From Umbilicaria muhlenbergii (Eukaryota > Ascomycota > Lecanoromycetes > Umbilicariales > Umbilicariaceae), in contig KK106986.1 in NCBI GenBank assembly GCA_000611775.1, positions 930,001 through 994,000 on the forward strand: a DNA stretch of 64,000 nt, read 5' to 3'. Below, piece by piece: positions 36,945-48,140 of the stretch; position 1 is the first letter of the stretch, and each line of letters starts with the position of its first letter. A model generated the notes under the pieces. That model did not search any database. It saw nothing but the letters and a program-made list of their open reading frames with translations, and was not told where the DNA came from. Made by a program: the position numbers and the translations under genes.

Positions 36945-38070
36945 GTATCACTTGAGTTATTAAACTTAAAAAGCTACAGTTGACTAACATAACACAAGAT
37001 CACAAACTCATCATCATGAGATTTTTAATCATGAATTTTTAAAGCATCTGATAAGTGTTGAGTCATCTGTTGACTTGAAGGGGGGGTTAAAGAATGAGGT
37101 TATCAATATGCTTAAAGCACAGTCAATGTCATGAGAAATGTGACACTGACTAATTCTAGCAGCAGCTGAACAACTAGCTGAACTGAATGATGCATTCATG
37201 ATTAACTGACGTCAAATTGAGAGGATTTTGAAGAGCACTGAACTGAAGTAATGCTGATCAAAACATTGAGGAGTATGAGGATGATAATATAAGCTGATAA
37301 TTGAGTTAAATAAATGTATATGAGCCTCATCAATTTCATCTCTTACCTTTTCAGGATGTTATGTCACTTCAGAGTGCATATTCATTAATGCATAAAATCA
37401 TGCATTCTGCTTTTTCCTGTTACTTCATCTAATTACTTCACCTCACAACATTGTCAGTATTTTCATATTCATTAATGCATAAAATCATGCATCCTGCTTT
37501 TCTTTGTTACTTCATCTAATTACTTCACCTCACAACACTGTCAACATTTTCAACAAATGCAGTCAACATTCTCAACAAATCCCTCATCATTAATAGCATG
37601 TCATGAAAATCTCATCTATCATTGAAAAGCAATTCTTATCATTTACAAAATTTAAACATTCAATTCTACATCCTATTTCAAGACATCATCTCACAATATG
37701 TCAACTTTAAAGAAGAATTCTCACATCTTATCTCATGATCTGCAGAATGTTTTTAATGTCATTGACATTAATGCATCCTGTTATGTTGTGAGGATTAATC
37801 ACCTGCAAATGCATTTCATTCAACACTACGCAAGCCTCACTTGAGCTCATATCAGGCACTCATTGCTGCAAGGCATTATCAAGCTCTCATACACAGAGAA
37901 TCATGTGATGAATGTTGTTGCTGCACTGATGAACCTTGACAATTGAAGCACCTTATGTGAAGAGTTCAAAGAGAGGAAGTCATACAATTCTTGAAATCTT
38001 AATGTAAAGTTAAAGTCACTGAGAGTATTGAAGACAAGATTACAAGGACATCAATGAGTGAAGAATGTGA
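36945..38070. repeat. CpG-depleted repeat with third copy of the 444-bp unit and an 87-bp duplication
   Basis: The first ~200 bp (GTATCACTTGAG onward) match 39,533-39,740, and the start also matches 39,089. A direct duplication of 87 bp lies at about 37,381-37,554 (TTCATTAATGCATAAAATCA repeated). No identifiable gene is present. Confidence 0.6.
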
Positions 38071-38710
38071 TTATTGTTGTTAAGTTATATTTAATTCAAG
38101 TTTTCAATAGCGAAAAATCTTTTAAAAAAAGTCACATACTTTGAATAACTATTGCGCTTTTATACTTATGATATAACTTTCAGTTTATAAGTTGTAGAGA
38201 AGAAGATATTAAACAGTTTTATAACTTAAAGTTTTTTTATAACTGTTGTTGTTAAAAAGTTACATTGATTTCAAACTTTCAGTGATGAAAATCACAACAT
38301 TAATAAACAGACTTTTAATGACTTTTTGAATAACTCAACAACAACAACACATAAAAAGAAACTTTGTATAAGAAAACTCTTAAACAGCTTATTCTCTACA
38401 ACTTATAAACTGAAAGTTATATTATAAGTATAAAAGCACAATAGTTATTCAATATGCTAATATATTTATAATTAGTTAAAAGTTTTTTAATTCATAACTA
38501 TTGTAAATTAAAACTTATAAAGAAATTTTTAGTTTGTAAAGTGTACAGAATAAAGAGATCTAAAACTTTTCAATAAAAAGTTTTTTATTATTCATGAAGG
38601 TATAATAGTTATTTAAAGTGTAAGATTTGTATGAGCTCATTTACTGCTCAGAGAGTGCTCTGAGCGCATAAAGTACTATTAATTAAAACCTTATTTTTGA
38701 GCAGGCTGCC
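38071..38710 (-). mobile_element. AT-rich element, inverted partial copy Q
   Basis: It matches the left ~two thirds of copy P in reverse orientation, ending CCTTATTTTTGAGC next to GGCAGCC-type flank shared with copy P. An internal inverted repeat runs from about 38,140 to 38,455 around TTGAATAACTATTGCGC. Confidence 0.7.
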
Positions 38711-38790
38711 AAGTTGTGAATGAGAAGAATCATGTTTAACTGTTTTCATTAAGTTCAAGGTGAAGAGCAAATCTACTTTTAAAGAATTCA

Positions 38791-39676
38791 TGAACAAGAT
38801 TATCACCCTGAAGTTGAATGACAATGTTATCAACCTTGATGATGACTTTGATAGCAACATCAAGATCATAGCAGGATCATCTGCTCAAAAGCTTTTTATC
38901 ATTATTTTAAAACTGTCACTGCAAATCTTCTTCCTCTTCTTTTCTTCATCTCTTTTCATGAGGGCTCAGCTTCATGCCCTGAGTGTAATTAATGTCACAC
39001 TCAGGACTGATCAGGCCCTCAGTGATGAAAAAGTGTTAATGAGGATTTCTTCCTCAGCTGCAGCACAAGATGTTGAATCAATAAGCAAGTATCACTTGAG
39101 CTATTAAACTTGAGAGGCTACAGTTGATTAACATAACACAGGATCACAAACTCACTGCTGTGAGATTTTTAATCACAGATCCTTGAAGTGACTGATAAGT
39201 GTTGAATCATTCATCAGCTTGAACTGAGAGCTCATGAACAAGATTATCATCTTGAAGTTGAATGACAATGTTATCAACCTCAATGACAGCTCTGATAACA
39301 ATATCAAGATCATAACAGGACTATCTGCTTAAAAGCTCTTCATCATTATCTTAAAATCATCACTGCAAATCTTCTTCTCCTTCTCTCCTTCATTCCTCCT
39401 CACAAGGGCTCAGCTTCATGCCCTGAGTGTAATTAATGTCACACTCAGGACTGATCAGGCCCTCAGTGACAGAAGAATGTCAGTGAGGATTTCTCTCTCA
39501 GCTGCAGCATAAGATGTTGAATTGACAGGCAAGTATCACTTGAGCTACTAAACTTGAAGAGCTACAGTTGACTAACATAACACAGGATTACAAGCTCATC
39601 ATCATGAGATTTTTAATCATGAATCCTTGAAGCGTCTGATAAGTGTTGAGTCATTCATCAGCTTGAATGGAGAGGA
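38791..39676. repeat. Tandem duplication of a ~444-bp unit
   Basis: Two adjacent units share AAGTTGAATGACAATGTTAT, GGGCTCAGCTTCATGCCCTG and GCAAGTATCACTTGAG at a spacing of 443-444 bp (38,791/39,234 and 39,089/39,533). Both are CpG-depleted. A 115-residue frame in the first unit has no recognisable similarity and is closed in the second. Confidence 0.85.
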
Positions 39677-39687
39677 GGAGGGTAAGA

Positions 39688-39727
39688 GTGTCAGTATGTT
39701 TAAAACATTACTCAAACATACTGACAC
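39688..39727. other. Perfect 14-bp inverted repeat (hairpin)
   Basis: Arms GTGTCAGTATGTTT (39,688-39,701) and AAACATACTGACAC (39,714-39,727) with a 12-base loop. The related copy at about 37.1 kb lacks it. Confidence 0.8.
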
Positions 39728-40019
39728 TGACTCTGACGTGACATAAGCGGGGCTTAACTGAACTCAAGGGGGCATTTCTTTTTACAGGAGTTTAAGGACT
39801 TTGCTTTCTCAGGTGTTGAGAGTTGAGGTCAGGTGAAATTAATAATAAAGAATGTAAACCTTTGCAGCTGCTCATATAATGCATTTATGTGACCTGTGAT
39901 TATGATCTAAGCCTATGTTTCTCTGTAGATGACACATATGTTTTTTATTTTATGAGCGTTTAAGTAACTTACGCGTATTTCTCAGATATTCACAGGAGAT
40001 ATATCTGAGCACTGAACTA

Positions 40020-40601
40020 AATTAAATTACTTTAAGTGAAGAGATTTCAGAGCGTATTTGCCAATAACGCGCTCAGACCCTATGGAGAAAAGCTATCTGA
40101 ACAGGTTAGCTCCATGGTTTTGCCAGGGTGGTGCGCGCTAGCAAGCCTTTTCGGAATGAGGTCTGAGCTAGCTGAGGCAAAATATCTTCGTTTGGAGAAG
40201 TGTGCTGACATAAGCGTAGATCTTGCTCAAGCACCAATAGAAGCTGAAGTCTCTCATTTTGATTTTAGCAATGCATTCACAGAATAGATACAGAAGCTCA
40301 AGGTAGTCGAAATTTTCTGTTTAATCCAAAAATATTACAGTATGGTTGAGTCTATGCTATAGAATCCTGTTGCGGTCTCATGATCATAGTCATCTTCCAA
40401 AACCACGCCGGCCAGCTGACTCGATATAGCGACAGCCAGAGAGTCTTACCAAGGGAACAGCACAAACGCGCCTCCTGGTATGTATCTAGACGCATCAGCA
40501 AGAAAAATAAGAGACACATTTTCCTGATCCTTATAGCCGTACGTCCAAGATTAATATGTTTTCGCCTTTCGTTAAATCGTAAAACTCTGGCCCCATGCAA
40601 T
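40020..40601. other. Right edge of repeat island and 3' flank of the CCCH gene
   Basis: Normal CpG content returns between about 39,950 and 40,040. A short frame at 40,036-40,287 has no ATG start and no recognised similarity. No gene is called. Confidence 0.4.
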
Positions 40602-42678
40602 TCATGATCCGCTGCGGTACAATGTTTCCATCTCTTTCAGGAATTCTTTTCCCTCTTTAACATCGTGAGCATTCGCACCGTTCCTCCCGCCCCCTATGGC
40701 GCCGAGGTGGGGCGATCTGCCACCAACGGGGTAATTCCATCCTCCACTATACCTTTTAGTGTCTTCCTCCTCTTCCATTGCAAAGACGCCATCGGCTTGC
40801 TCTTCGTCGATTCGGCTAGTCCCCATGCTCGACGAGGACAAGTTTCGGTCAAGGCGATGTGTGGGGTTGGAAGTGTGCCTAGCCGATCCTGGATGTAAGC
40901 CTGTTGCATTCTCGTTGGACTCCGACCTGCCCAAGCGCGTTCGTTGTAGTTGTTGAGAGATCATGGACATTGATGATTGTCGAGGTGGGCTTGCAAGATA
41001 AGGTGAAACGTCACCCGATATAGGGCGGCTCACAGCACGCATGCTTGGACTGGCTCCTGGATGTAACGATGAATTTCGTAGGGGTGAGCCCACATGCCCG
41101 AATCCAGGGTTTGATATGTTGCTGCTTTCTTCCTCTCGTTTTTGCCTAGCAAAGAGCGCGCCAAACCTCGAAGGACTAGCGGTGCTGGGTGACCCGACTT
41201 TGCTAGGAGAATCCACTGGGGTCCCGTGGCCACTGAGATTCTCTCGTAGTGTAGTGTTGTCCTGATCCGTCCTTGATGATCTTCGCATCTTTTCCTGTGG
41301 GGTTAATAGATCGTGAAGGCTGCCCGGCAGGAAATCTTCTTCAAACGTAAAATTGTCGTCCCAGTCATCAGCATGATTGGGTCGCGGTAGGCTCGCAGAC
41401 ATCATCTTAGGCTTAGAGAACCTTTGGGAGTGCATTATACGCTGCCCGAAGTATTCGTCTGGAGGGCCTGATGGAGAAGATCCAAGGTTGGGAGCTCGGG
41501 TGCGGCTGTCTTGGCCAAATGCCGAATCATGTAGGTTCCGTAAAGCGTCTGACGGCACTGTTGTCTTCTTCGGTAAAGATGAAGGAGGTGACTCAAGAGC
41601 AAACTTCGATGGTACAGACGCCGCGACAGGTCCATGCCTTGCCATGAAAGATATACCTTGACTGTCGAAAGATGCTGGGAGAGGAGCATCAAGGGTACTT
41701 AAGTGAGCGACGGGCGATACAGGTAGCCGGGCGTCGTCTCTGGGTGAGCCGTATTTGGATCCAGGATGTGATGTGAAGTTATTCTCTATCACAGGTGCGT
41801 TCTCGTGCCCTTGGGTTTGCTGACCATGCAGTGGGGGATAATCGTCTTGCGTGCCGAACGTGTATTGCTGAGCAAATAACGAGGAGGGTCCATTGGCTTG
41901 TTGCGCGAGCAGCGAGTTGGCTAGTGCCGAGTCTTGGTGATGGTACGCTTGAGGATCCACACGGCCTCCCAGATTTAAATGTCCGCCAATCATTCCATTT
42001 GGTCTATTCACTCTCCGTCCGTTCGGCAGGATATGGGCCAGAGCACATTTGGCGCCAAACTTGCAGTTACCCTACAGTAAGTAGAAAGTACATCAGCAGC
42101 TGTTAGAACGATGGAGGAGGTTCTCTCAAGGAGCGGCTCGGCAATGCCTAGTGTGGAGAAATCGTACCTTGGAGAAGTATTTGCAAGGAGTGTCAACAGT
42201 GGAAAGATCGGTCGAATGCGAGAATGGACAGGCTTTGCCAGCTTGACAGCCCCCAGCTCTGAAGAACTTGCAGGGCACGTGCGAGGTATCTAGACTCGAA
42301 GACGTCAGAAACCATTCTAACAATACACCGCGTTTTGGGGAGAATCGCACTCTTGGTATTTGGAGGGCTCCTTGGTCCATCAAACAGTGCGTGTCCACCG
42401 ATGCCAGCCATATTTCGTGGTCCTCCGTTGGTCATGTGCACTGGTGGTCCGGCGGGCAGAGCAAGCGCGCCGTTCCCACTCCCGAAGCCTGATGCGCCAT
42501 TCCCTCTGTGTTCGCCCGACGTTCTGTTCTGCGATCGGTTTCCACTCATCATGGCCGAAGCCTGCATTCGCTGAGGGATGTTGTTCGCATAGAACAGTGC
42601 TTGATCGGGAGGCGTTCCTGGACTAAGGTCTTGGACCGGTTGCGGAGGTATTTGAGCATGGGGGAGGAAGGTGGCCAT
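40602..42678 (-). CDS. CCCH-type tandem zinc-finger protein
   Basis: Three exons, 42678-42351, 42289-42168 and 42071-40602, give about 639 residues; introns are 61 and 96 bp with GT..AG ends. Two CCCH fingers of the form C-X7-C-X5-C-X3-H sit at residues 116-134 (PCKFFRAGGCQAGKACPFSH) and 145-163. The second, PCKYFSKGNCKFGAKCALAH, is split exactly after the Lys by intron 2. The finger pair is followed by ILPNGRRVNRPNG and then a long Ser/Pro/Gly-rich, probably disordered tail ending in a short charged helix (KEGKEFLKEMETLYRSGS). CCCH pairs of this kind usually bind RNA; the arrangement resembles fungal Lee1-like proteins, but the target is unknown. It is the first intact gene to the right of the repeat island. 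Confidence 0.88.
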
Positions 42679-43836
42679 TCAGGCCAATTGTTCTCAGGGT
42701 GCGAAACTCACGGACAGCGACGAGGTCTGGTTGTACTTATCGCGTATTCGTCTGAAGCTCGGTTCTTCTAGGGAATGCGCCTGTGCAGAAATGACTGGGG
42801 AAAGATAGACGTTTTGGGGAGGGTTAAGTCGCCTAACGCCCTGGGCGATGTATAGCCGGCGCTAATCGAGAGGTTGGATCGGCGGGGCCAGGGTCACAAG
42901 AAGCACCGACCGACCGCTGGCTGGACCCTGAGAGGCGAGTCGACACACCAAGGAGACGATGGCGGCGGCGGAGACGGTGGAGAGACGACACAAAGAGTGC
43001 CCGGGCACTCGTCCATGGCTCTTGGGAATGTCGTGCTGTACGGAGAGCTGACCTGGTTTGCCTGGCCGGGACGGATGCAATCAATGAATATGAAAACACA
43101 GTGTCCCACGTCGAGCGGAGGCCTTCAGTGCATGTGCCATTCAGCCACGCGAGATCGAGGCTCACCTGCTTGACACGGTGTGCCACATGCTCGAAGGAGC
43201 CAGATGAGACAATCTGCACCCCATTAAGAGTCACACGTCTCCGATCAGATGACCCCAGTTCGTTTCGAGGCGGTGCTGCGAGACGCTAATCTCTTCGATG
43301 ATATCAGCTCGAGGTTGAAGCTGAGCCTTCGAGAAATATCATACATGCTTCCCCGAGCACAGCGCCGTACTTGTACCTTTTAGGCGATGAACAAGAGCTA
43401 CACGCAACCTGGACGTGGATAGCATGACCTTCTACTTTGGGCATGGCCTGTCTACATATTGCTCGGAGCTGAGTTGGAATCTGCTGATTGATCAGGTGAG
43501 CCTCTATGCGGCCACCCTGGCCCTCCATTCGCCAAAGCATAATTGTAATACTACGGCCACTTGCGGAGTCGATGCAGGAATCCGAAGCAAACCGACTGTT
43601 ATCTAGCATTATTAAAACAGTTGTCCCACCGGTACCTCTGGCATAGCAGCAGTGGTACACTTGACCATCTTACGTTAAGCTACTGTGTGTTGGGACTATC
43701 GTGAGATTGACTCTTGCAAGGTAGATGGCGCAAAGCGATGTCTTGCTGATATCCCACACTTTCGTGCAGGTACAGCACACCCCAGCTCAACACACTGAGT
43801 GGGTCTCAAAGAGTATCGCCGACACATTCAAGTGTA
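42679..43836. other. Intergenic region between HOP2 and the CCCH gene
   Basis: Expected to hold the CCCH promoter and 5' leader and the HOP2 3' flank. Frames of 118-133 residues on either strand are unrecognised and overlap each other, so none is called. Confidence 0.4.
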
Positions 43837-44885
43837 TCACTCATCCGCCTCGAGCCCAAGCTCTTCCTAGGTTTCATTAGCCGGGACCTGTAAGAGCTGA
43901 AATATATCGAGGGGACTCACCCACAATTCTGCCTCCGTCTTTCCATCTGGCAGCATCTCCGTAACATAAGCCCAAACCTCCAAGCAGATCCTCTTTCTTC
44001 CACGCGCGTTTTCCGACCACTCCTTCCAAGCTTTGTCGACTACAGTCTTCTCGGCCACCGAAATCGGTTTCACGCTCCCAGAGCGCAACGGCCCAAGTCG
44101 TCCTAGAAGATATTGCTTCTCCCGTCCAAAAGATTTGGCACTGTCTCGAAGACCCTGGGTAGGCATTGTGGCATTTACGCTTGCTAAATTAGATCTCAAG
44201 GTCTTGTCGTTGGCTTTGGTAGAGGCGATTTGTTCGCGTAGGTCTTCGATTTCATGGTCCATGGCGATAAGTTCTTCAGGGCCGGCGGAGTCGTTGAGGT
44301 TTTGTAGGACATGGTAGACGATCTGCTTTCCTATGTGCGGTGCGTTAGCTAGCAGGCCGTGGATTTTGCAGTACACGTATTTGATGCTGTACCGGCAGAC
44401 TTTGCAGCTACTGTGTTGCTCTCATGCATCTCTTTGAGCACCTTTGCAGCATAGGCTTACGCACTTTTAGCATGCCACCCCTATGCCTTGCATCTGATTG
44501 AACCAACTTTTCGTGACCTTATTGTGTAAATTGGCAGAAATGTCGTTGGCCTAGAAAAGTGCCTTTAGTATGTAATCCCGAGAGTCCTGTGTTGCAGTAG
44601 AGAATATTTCTGACCGAGTATGGACGACTGATTTCCATGTACGCGATTAGAGGTCTGATACAGCGCAACCGTATTCACATAGTGAGGACAAACTTCTGCT
44701 TCCCTATAAAAATTATCAGTACCTGTTAACAAGACGTCATTACGGATTGCGGACTAAGGTATTCGAGTATCATGGCGGAGCCTGGAAAAGTAACAGTCAT
44801 CAGCATTGGTTCGTCAGTCTGTTGAAAATCCCAGATGACCTTGATCTGGATTTGCTTTCTCCGACTTCTCTTTGCGCGGAGCCAT
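43837..44885 (-). CDS. HOP2: Meiotic homologous-pairing protein HOP2 (TBPIP family)
   Basis: An intron-rich small gene. The firm part is exon 44441-44393 (VLKEMHESNTVAAKSAG), then 44330-43921 (KQIVYHVLQNLNDSAGPEELIAMDHEIEDL...), then a 30-nt last exon 43866-43837 coding EELGLEADE. Upstream, ANDISANLHNKVTKS starts at 44550, ILEYLSPQ lies near 44.75-44.8 kb, and MAPRKEKSEKANPDQ starts at 44885. An RPYS-coding micro-exon may lie at about 44,616-44,628; the boundaries around it and the very short intron near 44,470 are uncertain. The winged-helix DNA-binding part, the leucine-rich coiled coil (about 80 residues) and the acidic tail match Hop2. Known role: with Mnd1 it stimulates Dmc1/Rad51 strand exchange in meiosis. 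Confidence 0.82.
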
Positions 44886-45241
44886 GATAAGTCGTACGTG
44901 AACAGCTAGGCTTTCACGATCGCATAGAGTTCTGATGCAACATTGACCGATAACATTCAAGATAGACTCTGATAAAGACTTAGGTTATTTGAGTAGGGAA
45001 TGTATGTAGACCGTAAAACTTAGCGAGCTGCGAGATTAGGGCTTGCTGTCTAGCGCCCTTCACGTAGTTCGTTAATGCTACTCGTACCGTTGACGTGTAT
45101 AATCAGATTTCTTTATCACCAGAAACAGTACAAGTGAACTCTGAATAGGACAGACTTTCGCTAGGTGCAAATGGGGTATTAAGTCATGTAAGTCTGAAAC
45201 GCCGGATCGCGATGCCAAAATCAATGGATTACATTTCCACC
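44886..45241. promoter_or_regulatory. Intergenic region upstream of HOP2
   Basis: About 350 bp between the HOP2 start and the end of the Chs4/Skt5-like gene. It probably includes the HOP2 promoter; no further element was recognised. Confidence 0.4.
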
Positions 45242-48140
45242 TCACATCAAGACCTGGAATGCAATCAGTAAACAGCGTCACCGGGCAGCAATGGGCTTTA
45301 CTTACACAATCGCTGTCTGACTTCCCTTGGGGTACGCCCATCTCCTCAAAGGTCTTTGGACCCTTCCCTGGCAGCCTATTGGAAGCACTTCCTATCGACG
45401 AGGTAGATGCTGGAGGCGGTGTTGACGCGGCGGTGGTACTGGCTAGCTTTGGAGGCGGTAGGGGTGCATTCGTTGTACGGCTGGGGGGCGAATTTGAGAA
45501 AGCAGGTAATGATTCTTGCCTGCTTGGATACTCCGATGAACCTGCTCTACCATTCTGACGATGCGGGCTCGACGAACGAATGTTGGGCAAAGTTTGTGAA
45601 TGAGGCATTGTCGATGTCCTCGCGGCGTTACGCTCAGGCGGCCCCTGAGCACTAAGATTTGTTGTAGGTGGTCGCGGCACGCCCGCAGCGGGGTTGTCTG
45701 ATTTCTGCAGTCTCCTTTTTCGATCAGCACCTGAAGGATCTAGAGGAGCGGAGAATCCAATATCCAGTCGGGGCGAGGCCGGCTGCGACGTCTCTCCTCC
45801 AGGCTTAGGAACTTTGGGTTGGGTGGGTAAGGCCCCACTTAGCTGTCCATAACCCTGTAGGCTTGGTCCTACAGGACCCACACGTTGCGCCGGCATCATT
45901 CCACCACGACCTGCTCCGAAGTTATCTATACTAGAGTTTGGTCGGGGAGGCCCAACCTGACTACCTGGCGAACCACCATAGTTCCCTAGTATCGGTATAG
46001 AAGAAACTCGGCTGTGAGAGGACATTGGATGAATATTGGGGTTTATGCCAAACGCTGAACTGGGCCGGGGTTGCGTTGCATTGTATCCCAATAGATTGCC
46101 AGGCAATGGCCGAGGGCGCGGTCCATCCGTCACAGGATATGAAGGAATCGAGGCAGGTTGACTACCGGGTCTATCTTCCGTAGGATAAGGTGCGACTGAC
46201 TGGGGACGATGCCCTAAGACAGATTGCCGGGTGTCCCCAGAAACATCAGAAATGGTAGGCATCGGCGTCACGTTGTTGAAGCGCTGCGGCCTTTTCCCTC
46301 TTTGCGAGCCATATTGTGATTTTATCTTCGCAACTGCAACTTCCTCGTGATCCTTCTTCGATAAGGTCTTTGAACGGGCTATGCCTTCCAACCTCGCAGC
46401 TGCATCTTTACTTCCATGTCTTAAGGCCTTATCATACCATGTGCGCGCCTCCTTGAGGTCCGCAGAAACGTATATGCCGACTTCGTAAAAGTAACCCATC
46501 GCAAATTCTGCGGTTGGAAGTCCATTCAATGCCGCTCGGCGCGCGTAAGTGAAGGCCATCTCTTCGTTCTTTTGGAAGGCTCCTTCGTGTCCGCACAAGA
46601 ACCATTTGCTAAGCGCCATCTCTGCCTCCGCCTCACCACGTCTGGCGGCTAAGGCATTGTAATGCATTGATAGAACAGGGTCAAACTCGCAGCCGAGATT
46701 ACAGAGCTCGTATGCTGCACCCATCTTAGTTTGTGCCTTTGGAAAGCCCAAATATGCTGCTCTTTCGAGATTAAAGCGTGCCGCATTCACATCCATTTGT
46801 AAGAAAAGATCGGGAACTTCGACCTGAGGAAGCTCGCCCGCCTGTAGCATGCCAAATACCTAGTATCACAGTCAGTTCCGTGCTCCCAAAATAGCAGTGA
46901 TGACAAACATATGCCCCTTGTGGCGCGTTCTCATCCGCTGTCTCTGCAGCAAATCTAATTAACTGCATACCACGTTCGTAGTCTTGCACCTGCCCGTGTT
47001 GACCTAGGAGCATCATCATACCCATGCGCTACGCACGATCAGTATACATCATGGCAGTATAAGCAGCTGTTTCGGGTGAGATCGCATGTGAGAACTAGAA
47101 CAGCGCTTACATAGTGAGACGCCGAGTCCTTTGCTTCTACACCCAGGGTGTAGTGCTTGATTGCTTTCGCAATGTCGTTGGAACTCTCGAACTGCATTCC
47201 CATTCGATACTCTGCCCGACCGTAACCATTCTGCGCTGCTCTCATGTAGCTCCAGTAAGCTTCTTTTTTGTCCATACGAATTCCAAATTTCCCGAATTCT
47301 AGCCACATCCCTCTGATGAATTCCGCCTTCGGATGATGCTGCTCTGCCAGGAATGACACTACGTTCATTGCGTCAACTCGTAATTGATGCTCGACTCGTG
47401 GCGTCTGTGATCTGGGCACTTGGTTCTCTGATGCCCGCATTGCTTCGCTTCCTGCAACCTCGACGTAAGAGAGAGCGTCTTGCGCCCAAGTCAATTGCAT
47501 TTCCGGGTCATTCGAATTTAAAACTGCCAGTCGTGCACTCTCGAGTATAGTCTCGTTCTCATCGTCCGACGGCGGCACGTTTGGAGGGCGGTTACGAAGC
47601 TGTGGAAACAGGGAGAAGTTTGGCTGATCCTGCAGGCCGTAATTCTGAAGATGCATGTTTTCCTGCGGTCCGTATCCAGTCGTGGTTTTCATTCTCGACA
47701 TGTTGCCGATTTCGCCCTCCCAGTTGCTAGTCCTTAGATCGAAGGCCTGTTGCTGGCCATTTGGTAATTGCATAGTAGGCAAAGAAGAATTTCGGCTGGG
47801 ATGAGTGGATTGATTCGCGTGGTGGATTCCGTCATTACGTATAGGAGATTGAAGGCCAGATAACCTGTTGGTCGAGTTGGCTTCGAGTTCGAGGTGCGCA
47901 AGGTTCTCCTGTATGTTTTCGGGTACCTCTGGCATGATCCTTTGTAGCTACCTGTCAGCAATTGAAACTCCAGCTGCAGGGGGTTCCAACAAAGCTGGTG
48001 CGGAACAGAGAAAGATCAGTCGGAATTACGCACCGTTGCGGCGCGGGCGAAATCAGCTCTGGCATATAAAAGTCATCCACCCCCCCTGGATAAAACGTAG
48101 CGCCCAACTGAGGCTGGGGCTGACCATGCCTGTAGCTCAT
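45242..48140 (-). CDS. Chitin synthase activator, Chs4/Skt5-like Sel1-repeat protein
   Basis: Five exons: 48140-48034, 47939-47111, 47028-46909, 46859-45306 and 45253-45242, about 873 residues. The start MSYRHGQPQ and the join to MPEVPENIQENLAHLELE fit fungal Chs4/Skt5 proteins. Sel1-like repeats fill about residues 200-480 (AEFIRGMWLEFG, AEYRMGMQFE, AQTKMGAAYELC, AEFAMGYFYEVG). A long Pro/Ser/Gln-rich linker follows, then GKGPKTFEEMGVPQGKSDSDC. The last exon is only 12 nt and adds VLM plus stop, creating the CaaX box CVLM after a 52-bp intron (45305-45254). Known role of the family: recruits or activates class IV chitin synthase (Chs3) at the membrane, aided by prenylation. The upstream part of the same strand holds no other gene. 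Confidence 0.9.

Noticed and set aside
5915-40000. Centromere or simple AT-rich isochore
   Set aside because: The island resolves into identifiable nested elements with target duplications; base bias comes from CpG loss. A centromeric role cannot be judged from sequence alone.
40036-40287. 83-residue frame at the right margin of the island
   Set aside because: Begins at a non-ATG codon and has no recognisable domain.
43304-43660. 118-residue minus-strand frame
   Set aside because: No similarity, odd composition, and it lies in the expected leader/promoter of the CCCH gene.
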